From positions 288,669,925 to 288,733,924 of the forward strand of contig JBAIZL010000001.1 in the NCBI GenBank assembly GCA_036971475.1: a DNA stretch of 64,000 nt, in the 5' to 3' direction. The position numbers and the translations under genes were made by a program. Every line of letters begins with the position of its first letter. Within the stretch, counting starts at the first letter, position 1. Of the stretch, positions 23,601-32,375 are shown one piece after another. The notes beneath the pieces were generated by a model, which searched no databases, was not told the DNA's origin, and worked only from the letters and a program-made list of their open reading frames with translations. This stretch comes from Prosapia bicincta (Eukaryota > Arthropoda > Insecta > Hemiptera > Cercopidae).

Positions 23601-25032
23601 GACTGTTTTCACTGGAGGGTCCAACTAACCTAAATTCAGTTTATAGTTTCCTTGTAGCAATTTAGTTCAATCAAATGTTAGAACATATAAAAGTAATCAT
23701 ATAAAGTATTTTTACTTACTAGGTACTGAAAAAGCTAATTACTTCATAATTGTAGGCTTGAATATAGTAATTTGTTGTTTTATTTGTAGAATAGTTGAGA
23801 TCTCTTGTTCTTTTACATTCTAAAAAAATCGTTCGTTAACTGTATTTTTGAAACTTGCAGTTTTTGTGTTGCTCATCTTGAGATTTTTCTATATTACACT
23901 TTTGGTATTAACTTGGCAAAACAACCCTACCTACTGATATTTTTCAGCAGGCATATTTCACATCAGGTCAGGGCATTATTCAATGCTGTGAGTCAGACAA
24001 GACTGTTGCTCAAGTGTATTGTGTTGGTATGAGTCTGTGGTGTGTTATTGTTCATAGAATAGGTGTTAATTATGTGTTCAAATATAGTATTTGATTGTGA
24101 GTGTGTTTTGTCTTATTTTATGATGTAATGTAGGATTTGTAGATTGTTGTCTATGTTAGCGTGTGAGTGTAGTGTGTTTTGTATGAGTATTGCAAAATTT
24201 GATTTGTATTGTTTCTTTTTTATGTCTTGTGTGTTCTTTCTATCCTATTGTAATGTTATCCCTGTTTGTCCTATGTAAAAGCTGCAACAACTGCCCCAGC
24301 TTTTACATAGGATAAACAGGGAGAACATTTACCACACGATACAAGAAACACATATGATATTAAAAAAGACACAACCCAAATCAAATTTCTTCATAAACAT
24401 ACAAAACACACTACACTCACACACTAACATAGACACCAATCTAAAAATCCTACACTACATAAAAAAAGCAACAAACTTAACACAACAGAAAACTACCAGA
24501 TATACAATTACTATAAATACTATCCACAACACATTCTAAACGACAAAACACACTCACAATCTAATACTATATTTGAACACATAATTAACAACTACTCTAT
24601 GAACAATAACACATAACAGAACACCAATACACCATAGACTCACACCAACATATCACACCTGAGCAACAGTCTTGTCCGTGACCCACAGCATTGAATAATG
24701 TGCTGACCTAGCGCGAAACACGTCTGTTGAAAAATATCAGTAAGTAGTGTTTTTTTTGCCAGGTTAATACCAAAAGTGTATTATTGATGCTAGTCACTTC
24801 TGATATTAACAGTCGGCCATTATCCATACTGTTCTTTTCACATGTTTTTAATTCTTTAACTCTTGGGAATTGCTCTAACAAGCTACTGTACCAGCTATAT
24901 TAATGTATGTATTTTTCATTTCAGGAAGATTGCATGCTAAGGTATAAATACCTCGTAGAAATTGTGAAAAAGAAAAAAGAAGAAGCAGAAACAAATTGTG
25001 ATTCTCAGGGTGATACCAAAAAAGACGATTAA
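9426..25032 (+). CDS. DNAJC1: DnaJ homolog subfamily C member 1 (ER membrane J protein), 7 coding exons
   Basis: Joined exons 9426-9569, 12257-12358, 16084-16302, 17162-17268, 20478-20615, 21918-22458 and 24925-25032 keep one open frame of 452 codons plus TAA. The order of parts is: signal peptide (about 1-21, core IIVFLLTLAF); J domain (about 39-103, HPD at 67-69); transmembrane helix (about 128-149); lysine-rich stretch (162-174); second hydrophobic patch (203-219); acidic linker; SANT1 (about 290-337, Trp293); SANT2 (about 378-431, Trp381); lysine-rich end. This is the ERdj1/MTJ1 plan: in known members the luminal J domain stimulates BiP and the cytosolic basic region contacts ribosomes. 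Vertebrate proteins are about 100 residues longer. The start is chosen because a stop lies three codons upstream and a signal peptide follows. No frameshifts; all introns are GT-AG. Confidence 0.93.
10378..10700. repeat. Dispersed repeat in intron 1 (partial copy)
   Basis: Two blocks match the region around 23296-23975: GTAAATATTTACAAACTTGCC with ATTGTTGAGAACGG (10382-10446) resembles 23301-23353, and GGCAAAAAACCACTACTTAC with GATATTTTTCAGCAG (10632-10673) resembles the left arm of the foldback at 23895. This copy has only one arm and is probably a solo end of the same family. Confidence 0.65.
11175..11471. mobile_element. MITE with perfect 24-bp terminal inverted repeats
   Basis: TCTTCTGCTTGGAGATGTTG... 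at 11175-11198 is repeated as its exact reverse complement at 11448-11471. The 249-bp interior is A/C-rich and non-coding. Immediately right of the element is CACTGATGAAGATCGG followed by CGATC, a CTGATGA plus stem-loop arrangement like that in the foldback arms. It lies in DNAJC1 intron 1. Confidence 0.8.
12257..12358 (+). CDS. DNAJC1: DNAJC1 coding exon 2
   Basis: 34 codons between TTGCAG and GTAATA, phase 0 at both ends. It encodes helix II and the loop of the J domain: AIKKAFRKLSLILHPDKNDS, with the HPD tripeptide needed to stimulate Hsp70 ATPase, then DAEIQFRQ. Confidence 0.93.
13085..13137. repeat. (AC)n(AT)n microsatellite
   Basis: A run of about 17 AC units turns directly into AT units. 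It lies in DNAJC1 intron 2, immediately before a Tigger-like end. Confidence 0.95.
13146..13962. mobile_element. Tigger/pogo-like non-autonomous element (decayed)
   Basis: It begins CAGTAAACTCCCGATTATCC, a typical pogo/Tigger end with the repeated GGATTATCCG module, and closes with GCAGATTATCCAAGGAATTC and TTATCCGGTTT, which carry the same ATTATCC module. The interior has no recognisable transposase. The short frame at 13411-13593 shows no domain. Confidence 0.6.
14055..14760 (+). pseudogene. Second, more decayed LINE ORF1 copy
   Basis: The start (ATGGCTGTAATTGGATGTGC) aligns with ORF1 of the 6.3-kb LINE around its GCAAGT...CTTCC(T)ATAAGGAAGTT block. Further on, KCPNCASDHS and a lysine-rich tail match the last zinc knuckle and its flank. 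Stops and frameshifts occur throughout. It lies in DNAJC1 intron 2 on the sense strand. Confidence 0.7.
14870..15360. repeat. Dispersed repeat family R1, copy 1
   Basis: It shares TTCATCCAATCAAGTTAAAA, TGGATGACAGCTGATGTTAA and, at its far end, GTAGGAATTTATTTTT with TATATTACTCATTT with copies at about 40790-41290 and 59290-59680. The family is AT-rich with no coding frame. This copy has an extra tRNA-like segment at about 15040-15120. Confidence 0.65.
15040..15120 (-). other. tRNA-like segment (probable SINE or tRNA relic)
   Basis: On the minus strand, a B-box-like GTTCGAATCC follows an A-box-like GGAGCAGTGCCAAAGAGTGC, with CTTTGAAC in the anticodon-loop position. The anticodon stem does not pair well and the acceptor ends do not match, so it is not a working tRNA. 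A tRNA-derived SINE fragment is the simplest reading. Confidence 0.4.
16084..16302 (+). CDS. DNAJC1: DNAJC1 coding exon 3
   Basis: 73 codons between TTTTCAG and GTAAGT, phase 0. It encodes J-domain helices III-IV (LVSVYDILKDSDKRKCYDRV), the following luminal part with WKHAVYYYRR, and the transmembrane helix MMIILFVIISIGQYLVGW. Confidence 0.93.
17162..17268 (+). CDS. DNAJC1: DNAJC1 coding exon 4
   Basis: 107 bases between TTTTTTACAG and GTGAGA, ending after two bases of a Ser codon. It encodes the basic cytosolic stretch TKAKRIQKKQKKAKADG, matching the ribosome-contact region known in ERdj1, then a Pro/Glu linker. Confidence 0.92.
17583..17642. repeat. (AC)n(TG)n(AG)n compound microsatellite
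   Basis: CA repeats are followed by a short TGTG run and then GAGAGA. It lies in DNAJC1 intron 4. The nearby open frame (17445-17678) is low-complexity and not a gene. Confidence 0.95.
18380..19420 (-). pseudogene. Tigger-type transposase relic, internally deleted
   Basis: The minus-strand end at 19420 reads CAGTAAAACCTCTCATATCC, a classic Tigger end. The N-terminal DNA-binding part lies at about 19160-19020: LLFSIEDKIRAIKPLHMGET, then a disrupted GVGTGN block. The C-terminal part is at about 18560-18380: STQPAPAEDDKRKQ, then AFDQLIKYIKQQDKAKAAVV. The catalytic core between them is missing, and stops and frameshifts are present. A palindrome (18555-18694) interrupts it. It sits antisense in DNAJC1 intron 4. 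Confidence 0.75.
18555..18694. repeat. 140-bp palindrome inside the Tigger relic
   Basis: TTACAATGAAAATATTGGAA... on the left and its reverse complement ending at 18694 pair along nearly the whole length, including GAACCCC and CCACAAAAATAA, with a short loop near 18620. It looks like a small foldback inserted in, or derived from, the relic's 3' region. Confidence 0.85.
20170..20451. repeat. 141-bp recent tandem duplication
   Basis: 20170-20310 and 20311-20451 (starting GGCTTGGACCTAGTTGAGAA) are identical except for about two substitutions. The second copy ends 26 bp before DNAJC1 exon 5. The near-identity suggests a recent event. Confidence 0.95.
20478..20615 (+). CDS. DNAJC1: DNAJC1 coding exon 5
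   Basis: 138 bases between TTTAATGCAG and GTGAGT; both splice sites split codons (Ser191 and Met237). It encodes TLPCQIPRFIWFLVVSAPPL, a short hydrophobic patch, then a charged segment (DYLEERQIRKQQLAEEM). A 141-bp tandem duplication ends 26 bp upstream of the exon. Confidence 0.92.
20809..21233. mobile_element. Pogo-like MITE, copy 1
   Basis: It starts CAATAGAGTCTCGATAATTT next to a TA and ends with CTCGAAATTTCAAGACT. The interior holds tandem modules of about 50 bp containing AAACATTTCTTGGAAG and CTCATTTCCTTTGCATAC. Related copies are at 22790-23240 and 26016-26545. It lies in DNAJC1 intron 5. Confidence 0.8.
21918..22458 (+). CDS. DNAJC1: DNAJC1 coding exon 6 (SANT1 and most of SANT2)
   Basis: 541 bases between TTTTTTAAG and GTAAAT. 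It starts with the last base of Met237, then EESEDEPEVPRGPRRRKPGF, a Ser/Pro linker, SANT1 (GLWTDDDLLELAKLVKKYP ... RWEKIGETMNRPPSEV), an acidic/lysine linker, and SANT2 up to WEKISKCVPGKTK. The open frame runs past the donor to 22518, but those extra codons are intronic. Confidence 0.93.
22790..23240. mobile_element. Pogo-like MITE, copy 2 (complete, TA-flanked)
   Basis: The ends are CAGTAGAGTCTCGA and TCGAGACTCTACAG, flanked by TA on both sides (22788-22789, 23241-23242), as expected for Tc1/mariner/pogo insertions. The interior has about four tandem modules with AAACATTT(C/T)T...GGAAGCCCGACTCATTTCC. No coding capacity. It lies in DNAJC1 intron 6. Confidence 0.85.
23895..24780. mobile_element. 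886-bp foldback element in DNAJC1 intron 6
   Basis: The left outer sequence TACACTTTTGGTATTAAC is mirrored by GTTAATACCAAAAGTGTA at 24763-24780. The inverted arms continue through GATATTTTTCAGCAG / TGTTGAAAAATATC, GAGTCTGTGGTGTGTTATTG / its complement, to the centre, where GTCCTATGTAAAAGCTG pairs with CAGCTTTTACATAGGA (about 24258-24315). The arms are about 400 bp. A partial copy is at 10378-10700. The open frame at 24354-24539 is a by-product. Confidence 0.85.
24925..25032 (+). CDS. DNAJC1: DNAJC1 coding exon 7 (C-terminus)
   Basis: 36 codons including TAA, after TTTCATTTCAG. It completes the last helix of SANT2 (EDCMLRYKYLVEIVKKKKEE) and ends in an acidic/polar tail. The phase agrees with exon 6. 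Confidence 0.92.
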   Translation, partial: EDCMLRYKYLVEIVKKKKEEAETNCDSQGDTKKDD

Positions 25033-25251
25033 TATTTATGATTTCTAAACTGAAGTATTATTTTTCCTTATTAGGGGTATAAGTTAAGGGGTATAAGTAC
25101 TACGATAAATACAATAATCTGTTATTTTGTTAATATTCTCTTTATTATTTTCCTTAAGTTTACAGTAAGTATTTTTTTCAACTCATTTCAATATATTATA
25201 TTTGACTCTGAACAATGAATTTTATTCAGTAAATCTTATGAATCTCTTTCA

Positions 25252-25257
25252 AATAAA
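25252..25257 (+). terminator. Candidate DNAJC1 polyadenylation signal
   Basis: AATAAA occurs 219 bp past the stop codon, followed by AT-rich sequence. It is the first strong hexamer after the stop. Cleavage position is not determinable. Confidence 0.5.
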
Positions 25258-25261
25258 TAAG

Positions 25262-26015
25262 CATTTAATAATTACTGAATTTTAAAGTCTGAGCTTCCAC
25301 CATTTTTGAGACATTTTTATTTAAAATAGCTTTTGTATCAATTTTGTTCAAATGTGCCGAATGGTTTAGTAGATAAATACAACTGGAATAAATCTTCTAT
25401 TTAAACAAATGTGCATTTCTCATTTTTATTCCTTTTTTAAGTGGGTATTTCGTACAATACGGACTTGAAGAAATCAAATTTCATCAAACTAAACAGAGCT
25501 CAACATCATTGTAATGTAAATTTTTGTTTATCTTCAATCTTTTATGAGAATGTTAGTATAAAATACTTAGAAGCTATCTTTAATATCAGAAAACAAATTT
25601 TTATTAAAAATTGTATACTCATTTTTATTTGTTTTCAATGATAGTTTTTTATTTGAAACCTATGAGGTTTTTTGTTGTTCATGTATATGATACAAAATGT
25701 TCATTTTTTTCTATGTTTAAGAAGATCTGGTTCATATTTAACTATAAACACTTATTTTAAAAAAAAAAATGTGCCTTATATGTTGGATAAATTGTATTTA
25801 GGTGTTACATATTACGGGTATTACTATAATGATATCAAATTCTCATGTGTTGTGATTGATTTAAGTCAGGAATAATATTCCACAGTGATAATAATTTATT
25901 AATTAGCTTTCTCATTTTCATTAGTTACAAATTTCTCTTTAGCTTTCATTGGCTTTATTCCACAAATAAATATATTTGTTTACTTTTTAAAAAGGGCTAT
26001 TCTTCATTGGAAATA
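25262..26015. other. AT-rich DNA downstream of DNAJC1
   Basis: No supported gene. Two short open frames (25441-25641 and 25672-25875) are A/T-rich with no domain, and no splice context supports them. Confidence 0.5.
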
Positions 26016-26545
26016 TAGTAGAGTCGTGATAATCCGAATACCGATATTTTGAGCTTTTGTTAAATTCGAGCCTATTTCTTATTGAGCTTATTTTATCATT
26101 TTGAAAGAAAATGTGAATCGGGCTTCTAAGAAATTTTTATAATCATACTGTATGCAAGGGCAATGAGTCTGACTTTATTCAATACGCTATGCAAAGAAAT
26201 TGAATACGGTATCCAAAAAATATTTATAACAATACGGTATGCAAAGGAAATGAGATGGGTTTCCAAGAAACGTTTATATTAATATGGTATGAAAAGGAAA
26301 TGAATCAGGCTTCCAAGAAATGTTTTTATCAATACGGTGTGGAAAGGAAATGAATCGGGCTTGGAAGAAATGTTCATATAATGTTCTATAAACCTATTTA
26401 GTGCATTTTTAATTACCTGTATTATATGGGTCAATTAAAACTCCTATTTTTTCAATGTACAGGAATGTATTTCCTTATAATCCGAGTTTTTCGTAATCCG
26501 AGGGGGTCTTGGTCCCATCTACCTCGAATTATCGAGACTCTACTG
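26016..26545. mobile_element. Pogo-like MITE, copy 3 (opposite orientation)
   Basis: It starts TAGTAGAGTCGTGATAATCC and ends CGAATTATCGAGACTCTACTG, flanked by TA (26014-26015, 26546-26547). The interior modules read GGAAATGAATCGGGCTTCC and AAGAAATGTTTATA, the reverse complement of those in copies 1 and 2, and number about five. Confidence 0.85.
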
Positions 26546-26630
26546 TAAATTGTTATCATTTTATTTACAACTTAATTTATTAATATTTAATGTTTCTTTT
26601 AAAAAATTGAGTTAGAATAGAGTAAGTCTC

Positions 26631-26800
26631 AGACTTACTTGCAAGTATGAGGCGTATCTTGTCAACCATTTTGTTTTTTCCAGCTCCATGACTTACTTGC
26701 AAATACATGTGTACCTAGGCAACATCTTACCATTTTTGACAATCTTATATTTTTTCAGGCCTAGACTTACTTGCGAGTATTGGTGCATTTTGTTCATTTC
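26631..26800. repeat. Three imperfect ~65-bp tandem units
   Basis: GACTTACTTGCAAGTAT, GACTTACTTGCAAATAC and GACTTACTTGCGAGTAT start successive units, each followed by a T-rich block with TTTTTCAG. No gene is associated. Confidence 0.75.
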
Positions 26801-27259
26801 TTACCATCCTCAGTCACCTCCTGGTTTTTCCATTCCCGGCTTCCAAGTATAAGTTGAAATCTTCACCATACTACCCTAATCTGTTTCAGTAGTCCATATT
26901 TTCTTAACTTAATATAAATTTTAATAAGTTATTTCTTGCATCAAAGTGAAAAAATTAAGTGTTTAAACTAACTATGTGCTAGCATAGTCCAGAATGCATA
27001 TAAAGGTGGGCGAGTACTGCAACCAGGGAAGTGCATAAAAATAACCAACATTATATAAATTATTTTTTTTTTTTAAAGTAAAGTCACAGTGGACCTCTAT
27101 TTAAATTTAAATTTTTACTTATATGCGAACATGAAAACAAATTGAACTTTTTTTTTGTAGTTTACATATTTTACAGGCTGAAATGATTCAAAATGTTTTT
27201 GGGCACTATAAATTTGAAACCATTAATCTTTATTTGACAGGGAGTTAGATACACAAGTT

Positions 27260-28330
27260 TTATTATTATTCTTAGAAAATTAGGAAGGACCTTATCAGTG
27301 TAGAGCACATAGCTATAGCCTTTGTACTCTCTTCCCATCCCCAACACAGGATTAGCTTAGTGGATAGTAACCTCTTTGTAGAATCCAAGTACCCACCTGA
27401 TGCTAAATCTTCAGATATCCTCTGGTATACATACTTGCCAGCCAAATCACTTTCTCCTTGCATCTCCCAAAGCAAGGCACTCACATAGTACGTAGATTGG
27501 GTTTTCTACTTGGTCCTCGTCGTACCTCTTGCACACTGAGGACCTAGATCTTCCAATTTTGTATTCGAACCCCTCAGATTCCCATGGCCTGTGACCAGCT
27601 CAACAGTAACTATGAGTTGAGATCTACTTAAGGAGAGTAGTACTTTACCCCACAAGTCTCCCGAGTATCCCCACAGTACTTTGGATTTGTTACACCCCAA
27701 AGTCGCATTTCATTTTTCCCTGCACATCCTATCTATATGTGCCATAATCCTCTTGCGCCCCTCCTGATGCGGCATGTCCATTACCCTCAGCAACGGTCCT
27801 TGAGTTATACACTCTTGTTTTGCTAGGGTGACCACTCTCTCATTCCCTATCCAGTCAGGATGACCTGGAATGAAGGTTAGGTTGAGCAAATTATACTTAT
27901 CCAGCTCTGCTAGAGAAACTATAGTTCCAGCCACCAGCTTAGAGCTGGCACTAGCCTTACGTAAACCCTTCAGAGCTGCCTGACTGTCCGAGCAAATTCA
28001 GATGGTCTTGGCCCTTTTGCCAGATCCTATTATTTACTTAGCACATAGTTTGATCATGAGCACCTCTGCCTGGAAAAAATAGTTGTAGTCTTCCAGGCGA
28101 AGACAGAATCTATCTTGGTGTCTCGGTCCACTAAAGCCGACTCCCACTCCTTCCTTCATCTTGCACCCATACGTGAACCAGATTTCACCATGTTTAGGTC
28201 TACACTGCCCATGCCCCTCTCTCTCAGGAATATGGATTCTGTAATTCCTTTTTTCCCTTATAAGAGACTGTATCTTATCTTGAGGTTCTATCCAGATCTT
28301 CAGTGAATCACCAAATAACTGTACAAACAT
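27260..28330 (-). pseudogene. LINE ORF2 C-terminal relic (RNase H domain)
   Basis: Read from 28330 down: GEIWFTYGCKMKEGVGVGFS, FQAEVLMIKLCAK, ICSDSQAALKGLRKASASSK, NLTFIPGHPDWIGNERVV, then LVTGHGNLRG and a Cys-containing tail. This is the RNase H domain found after the reverse transcriptase in I/R1/LOA-type LINEs. The usual TDGSK motif reads TYGCK, so the first catalytic Asp is lost; the Glu of AE and Asp of SDS remain. Stops and frameshifts separate the segments, so it is inactive. Confidence 0.8.
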
Positions 28331-28739
28331 ACAAATCCCACAGATAAAAGACGCACAGAATACAAAAACAAAGTCACTGCGTACTCGGGCGATAGTGAGT
28401 GTTTGATGGATTCCGAGAATTCATATTAAACACATGCATACACATAAAGGCTTCCTGTTGTTGCTGTGATAACAAACTGCTTATAAATAGCAAGTTGCTA
28501 AATATGATTAAAGTAGTGTAGGTGTCAATTCATACTAAGATATTGTTATCCATTCATTCTACTGCATTCTGATTATTTTTTTTTTTTTTTACTCTCATCT
28601 GTCAAAACTTATAAATACAAAATATCCCACTATGTGTTTGTAAAGATTTTACATATATACTTTCTCACTGTGCCATTTCCTGCCGAAACTTGGTGATCTA
28701 AATGACAATTGTAGTTCTGGTGACTGCAGTATGAAATAA

Positions 28740-29400
28740 ATATTTCTGTAGACAATCTATCAAACTTCAGGTCCCTCAGCCATTAGTTCCGCTGTCTTCT
28801 CACTGGTCTCTCAGACTCAGAGTTAAAGTAACTTATACTTTTCGCCTCTCATCATAAGACTCAAATAATGCATCTTTCTCTCTTGGGTGTTGTTTAGCAG
28901 TTCTTTTTGTTTTCCCATGTGTAGGAGTACCTTGTCATTGGAGACCATATATATATTTTTTTTCTTTTTGTAAGTCCATAGTCCAACTCTCTCATCCATA
29001 GAGCAAGATATAGTCTTGCTCACCATTTAAGCTCAGACTAATCTCAGAGTTTCTTTTAGACTGTCTGATCATGTAAACATATTTTCATGCCCGTAAATGT
29101 TTTCCTCAATTGTTCATCCCTTGATAATATTTCTGTTTTTAGGTTACAGTAACTGTCGATGTTAGCTCCTAAATTATGGAGATTACATGCTCTATTTTTT
29201 GTGTCTTAACATGTATCTGTGCATATACTGGCGTCTTTGAAAAGCCCAGTATCGTAGTTTTAGAGACATTCAAATCCAACGAATCACCGAATCGATTATA
29301 TCTTGTAGCTCTTGTTTATTGATTGCTACCAACACGATATCGTCAGCATACCTGTTGTTTATCGTAATCTATTTATCTAGATTCCTCTTTGTTCTTGTTT
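28740..29400 (-). pseudogene. Reverse-transcriptase relic of a second LINE family
   Basis: On the minus strand from about 29365: RYADDIVLVAINKQELQDII (the YADD active site), then after a frameshift LDLNVSKTTILGFSKTPVYA, and near the end RKMHYLSLMMRGEKYKLL. The YADD-to-RGEKY layout is typical of endonuclease/reverse-transcriptase LINEs without RNase H (RTE/CR1-like). Several stops occur. It abuts but is distinct from the RNase-H relic. Confidence 0.75.
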
Positions 29401-29496
29401 AGTTCTCTAAATACAGATAGCTTTATGATGGTTATTATTAACCTTATTTTTTTTTAGATTAAACTTTTTAAAATAAAAATTGTATGAATTATTTAA

Positions 29497-30563
29497 CCCT
29501 TAGCACTCAGATTTTTTCGTTGCTTTTGACATTGGGATAAATGAAATATATTTCCCATTTAACGTTTTTTCTTTGTCAGTAGTTGATGGCCTCTTCCTAC
29601 ACTGCTTATTCCTGGAATCACCAACTAGTTCCCTCACCAAGTTTTGGGGAAACCATTTTTGTTTTACAGGATTTTCTTCCTTTTCTTTTTTTCTGTTATA
29701 GATAATAAGACTGTTTACTACAGCTACATCTGTAGCCAGAAAAACATTTTCCACCACCATTTATTTGTTCATCTTGTAAAACTGTACTGTGGAGTTTAGT
29801 AATCAGCTAGATGTACACCACCCATAAACTGGTTATATTTACAAGTAACTGTTGGCTTAGTTATTTTGTTTATGATACCTGTTGTCCCTTTTCTTTTAAT
29901 TGTTTGTACACTTTTATCATAAAATGTACCAACCATGGCTACAGTCTTATTGTCTTTTCAAGTTAGAACCATTGTTCACATAAGCTCTGGACTCCCCTTA
30001 CTCGGTTTTGTGGATTTAAGTTCAGCTGGTAGACCTAATTTATAACAGTAATAGAACCTGTCTGGAAATATATGAAAGCTTCTTCCGTTAGTGCTCTCGA
30101 ATAATTCACCTACAAAATGTAAAGCAATTCTTGGAGTAAAAGATAGGTTTGGCCTAACTAAAGAATTGGTAGTTGTGACCCATAGATTGGTTTAAAAACC
30201 CTTGTATAACCAGTAAATGAGGAACAATTAATAGATCAGGAATTTTAGAATTACTAATTGCATGTGAAGTAGAAGGAATGGTAATATAAAAGTAAACAAA
30301 AAAAACCTGCAAACTGTACCCTACTTGGATCGTACAGCGTAACGGCAAACTTGATTTTGTGGTGACACAGATTCAAAGACATTTTAAATTTAGTTCAAAT
30401 TATTGTCAATAGATTGCAGCACAAAATGGTAAAAGATTGGATTTTGGGGACCTCGCTGCAGACAAGAAATGCTCATTTAAAAATCGTAGCGAGTGCCGCT
30501 CAACATATAAGTAAACGGCAATGTGTGGTAAGCGGGGCTAGCCCTACAGTCAAATACTAAGGG
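29497..30563 (-). mobile_element. Internally deleted piggyBac element, TTAA-flanked
   Basis: The left end CCCTTAGCACTCAG follows TTAA (29493-29496). The right end, TACTAAGGG, is followed by TTAA (30564-30567), so the ends start CCCTTAG on both sides with the target tetranucleotide duplicated, as for piggyBac. At 1067 bp it is much shorter than autonomous elements. It contains the C-terminal part of the transposase on the minus strand. Confidence 0.85.
29500..30130 (-). pseudogene. PiggyBac-like transposase, C-terminal part
   Basis: Minus-strand frames read FPDRFYYCYKLGLP, then KPTVTCKYNQFMGGVHLADY, KWWWKMFFWL, then DVAVVNSLIIYNRKKEKEE and KWFPQNLVRELVGDS. YNxxMGGVDLAD and KWWxKxFFxLLDVAVVNSxI are diagnostic for piggyBac transposases; the Asp of GGVDL is His here. 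The frame stops at the terminal repeat (29502) without the usual Cys-rich tail. Frameshifts are present, so it is inactive. Confidence 0.85.
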
Positions 30564-30567
30564 TTAA

Positions 30568-31550
30568 AAATAGTTAGATGAAATTTGTATATACATAAAA
30601 CTTGGAACAATAAAGTCATTTTAATAGGATTTTGCATAAATGGTTTGTATAAATCCTCATTAATAGAGCTTCAAAAATCACAGAGTGATTATGACAGAGT
30701 TTTATGAAATCTGCAGCATTATAAAAAGATTTGGGGGAGATCACAGAGAAACTGTACTTGAGTGTAAGCTAATTAAAATTATTAATAAGTAAGAGTATTG
30801 GACAAATATAAATGGGAATATTTAGGGTGTGTAACAAAACTACAGCTCCCATTTCGAGTTTGTGTAAGATATGGAGTAGAATGATCCTTACTGAAACATA
30901 ATTGGCTAGACATTCTTTTTCTATTTATAGATCAAATCAATATAAGAGCCAAAATAGTTTCATAATCTAGTCTTATGCCGACATCAGGCCAGGAAGGAAA
31001 AGATTGATAGGCTCTGACATATTTAATAGATGCAGGTTTTCTAGTAAAATCAAGAAAACTTTATGAAAAAATTCACTCAAGTCTGATGCCAGAAGTGATG
31101 CTTTAAATCAAATTACATTTTAAAGTAGCAGTCAGCTGATTGGGAAGAACTTCTATAGAACTAAATTTTTTTGTATAAAGAACCAAGTTTTGGAAACGGT
31201 TTATCCGATTAATTTAAATTTAAAGTAACAATTAAAATGCATAAAAACAGGTTATTTCCCCAAAATACACAACAGTGAAAAAAAATTAGTTTTGGTTTTA
31301 ATAAAAATATAGAGAGAAACTTGCGTATATTTTGTTTTTAGTTCCATATTTTACAACCTTTTTTTCTCGTCTTAGGATGTAGTCATTTTACAATGTCTCA
31401 ACAGCTAATGCTTTTCAGAGTTAATCTTGCATTTCTTCTATAAAGTTTCCACATATCCAACTCTCCATACACTCCTTGATTAATAAAATTGAGCAACTTG
31501 TTTTGTAGACACAAGTTGTCTGGCTTCGCACTAAGCCCACACAAATCCAA
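30568..31550. other. AT-rich DNA, nothing recognised
   Basis: No domain-bearing frame, RNA gene or repeat structure was recognised between the piggyBac element and the small open frame at 31553. Confidence 0.45.
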
Positions 31551-31552
31551 AT

Positions 31553-31765
31553 CTAGACTTTCAAGAGCAGTACAGTATTGTCAACATGCGACATCCATTT
31601 TTCCGACAAACCATTTTTGGTAGTCAACAAAACAGGCTCTCTAGTCTCACTCATTCTGTAATCCTTATAGTTTTTACACACAAGACCATTGAAGTACAAA
31701 AGTATTTTATAGTAAAACCTCACATACCACTGAGAATAAAGCATAAGATGTCCATTTTCATTCAT
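31553..31765 (-). other. Unrecognised small open frame
   Basis: A 70-codon frame (MNENGHLMLYSQWYVRFYYK...) continues after a stop into LDLCGLSAKPDNLCLQNKLL below 31553. The composition is protein-like rather than random, and it lies close to transposon debris. It may be a transposase fragment, but no motif is diagnostic. Confidence 0.25.
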
Positions 31766-32169
31766 ATAAAAAAAAACTGATTTGTCTCATTATTTAGAAT
31801 GCTAGCAGCAATATATCTAGTCATTGAGGGGAGCCTGCAACAGCCATGGAGTCTGTGCGTATTTGAGCTCAGGCTGGAGTGACCGGATTGCAGGATTCTC
31901 AGATTTAGAAATCATTCTTTAATGAAATTCGAGAAATCGTTTTAAGATTGCACGATTATTAATTAAATGTTTCTAATTTGTAAATCATAAAGAAAAATAT
32001 TTACAAATTTATAATAAACTCAACTCAATTAAACAAGTAGAGTGAATTAGAAAATTGATTCACTGTGACTTTACTGGTTTTAATTTTAAATAATATTACA
32101 AAATCTGTAACATTTAATGTGTTTGTTTAAGTTAGAAAGTAAGTACATTCTTGTTATGTAATTTGACTT

Positions 32170-32197
32170 GAGTCAAATTTATTGTTTTCTTAGATAG

Positions 32198-32243
<46 letters not shown>

Positions 32244-32375
32244 TCTTGTCATTTAAAAAAAAAATTTGGGCTAAACAGAAATAAATTTTAAATAAAAACA
32301 TAATTGTTTCAAATAAAATCTATAGAACATTTAATTCTGCAACGATTGATGTGAATAAATTATTTCAATAGTTTA
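32170..32375. repeat. Dispersed pair, member A (with (TA)n tract)
   Basis: GTCAAATTTATTGTTTTCTTA and the block AAATAAAATCTATAGAACAT...TTTAATTCTG match member B at 33255-33460. An AT dinucleotide run (32199-32238) lies within member A only. Confidence 0.6.
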
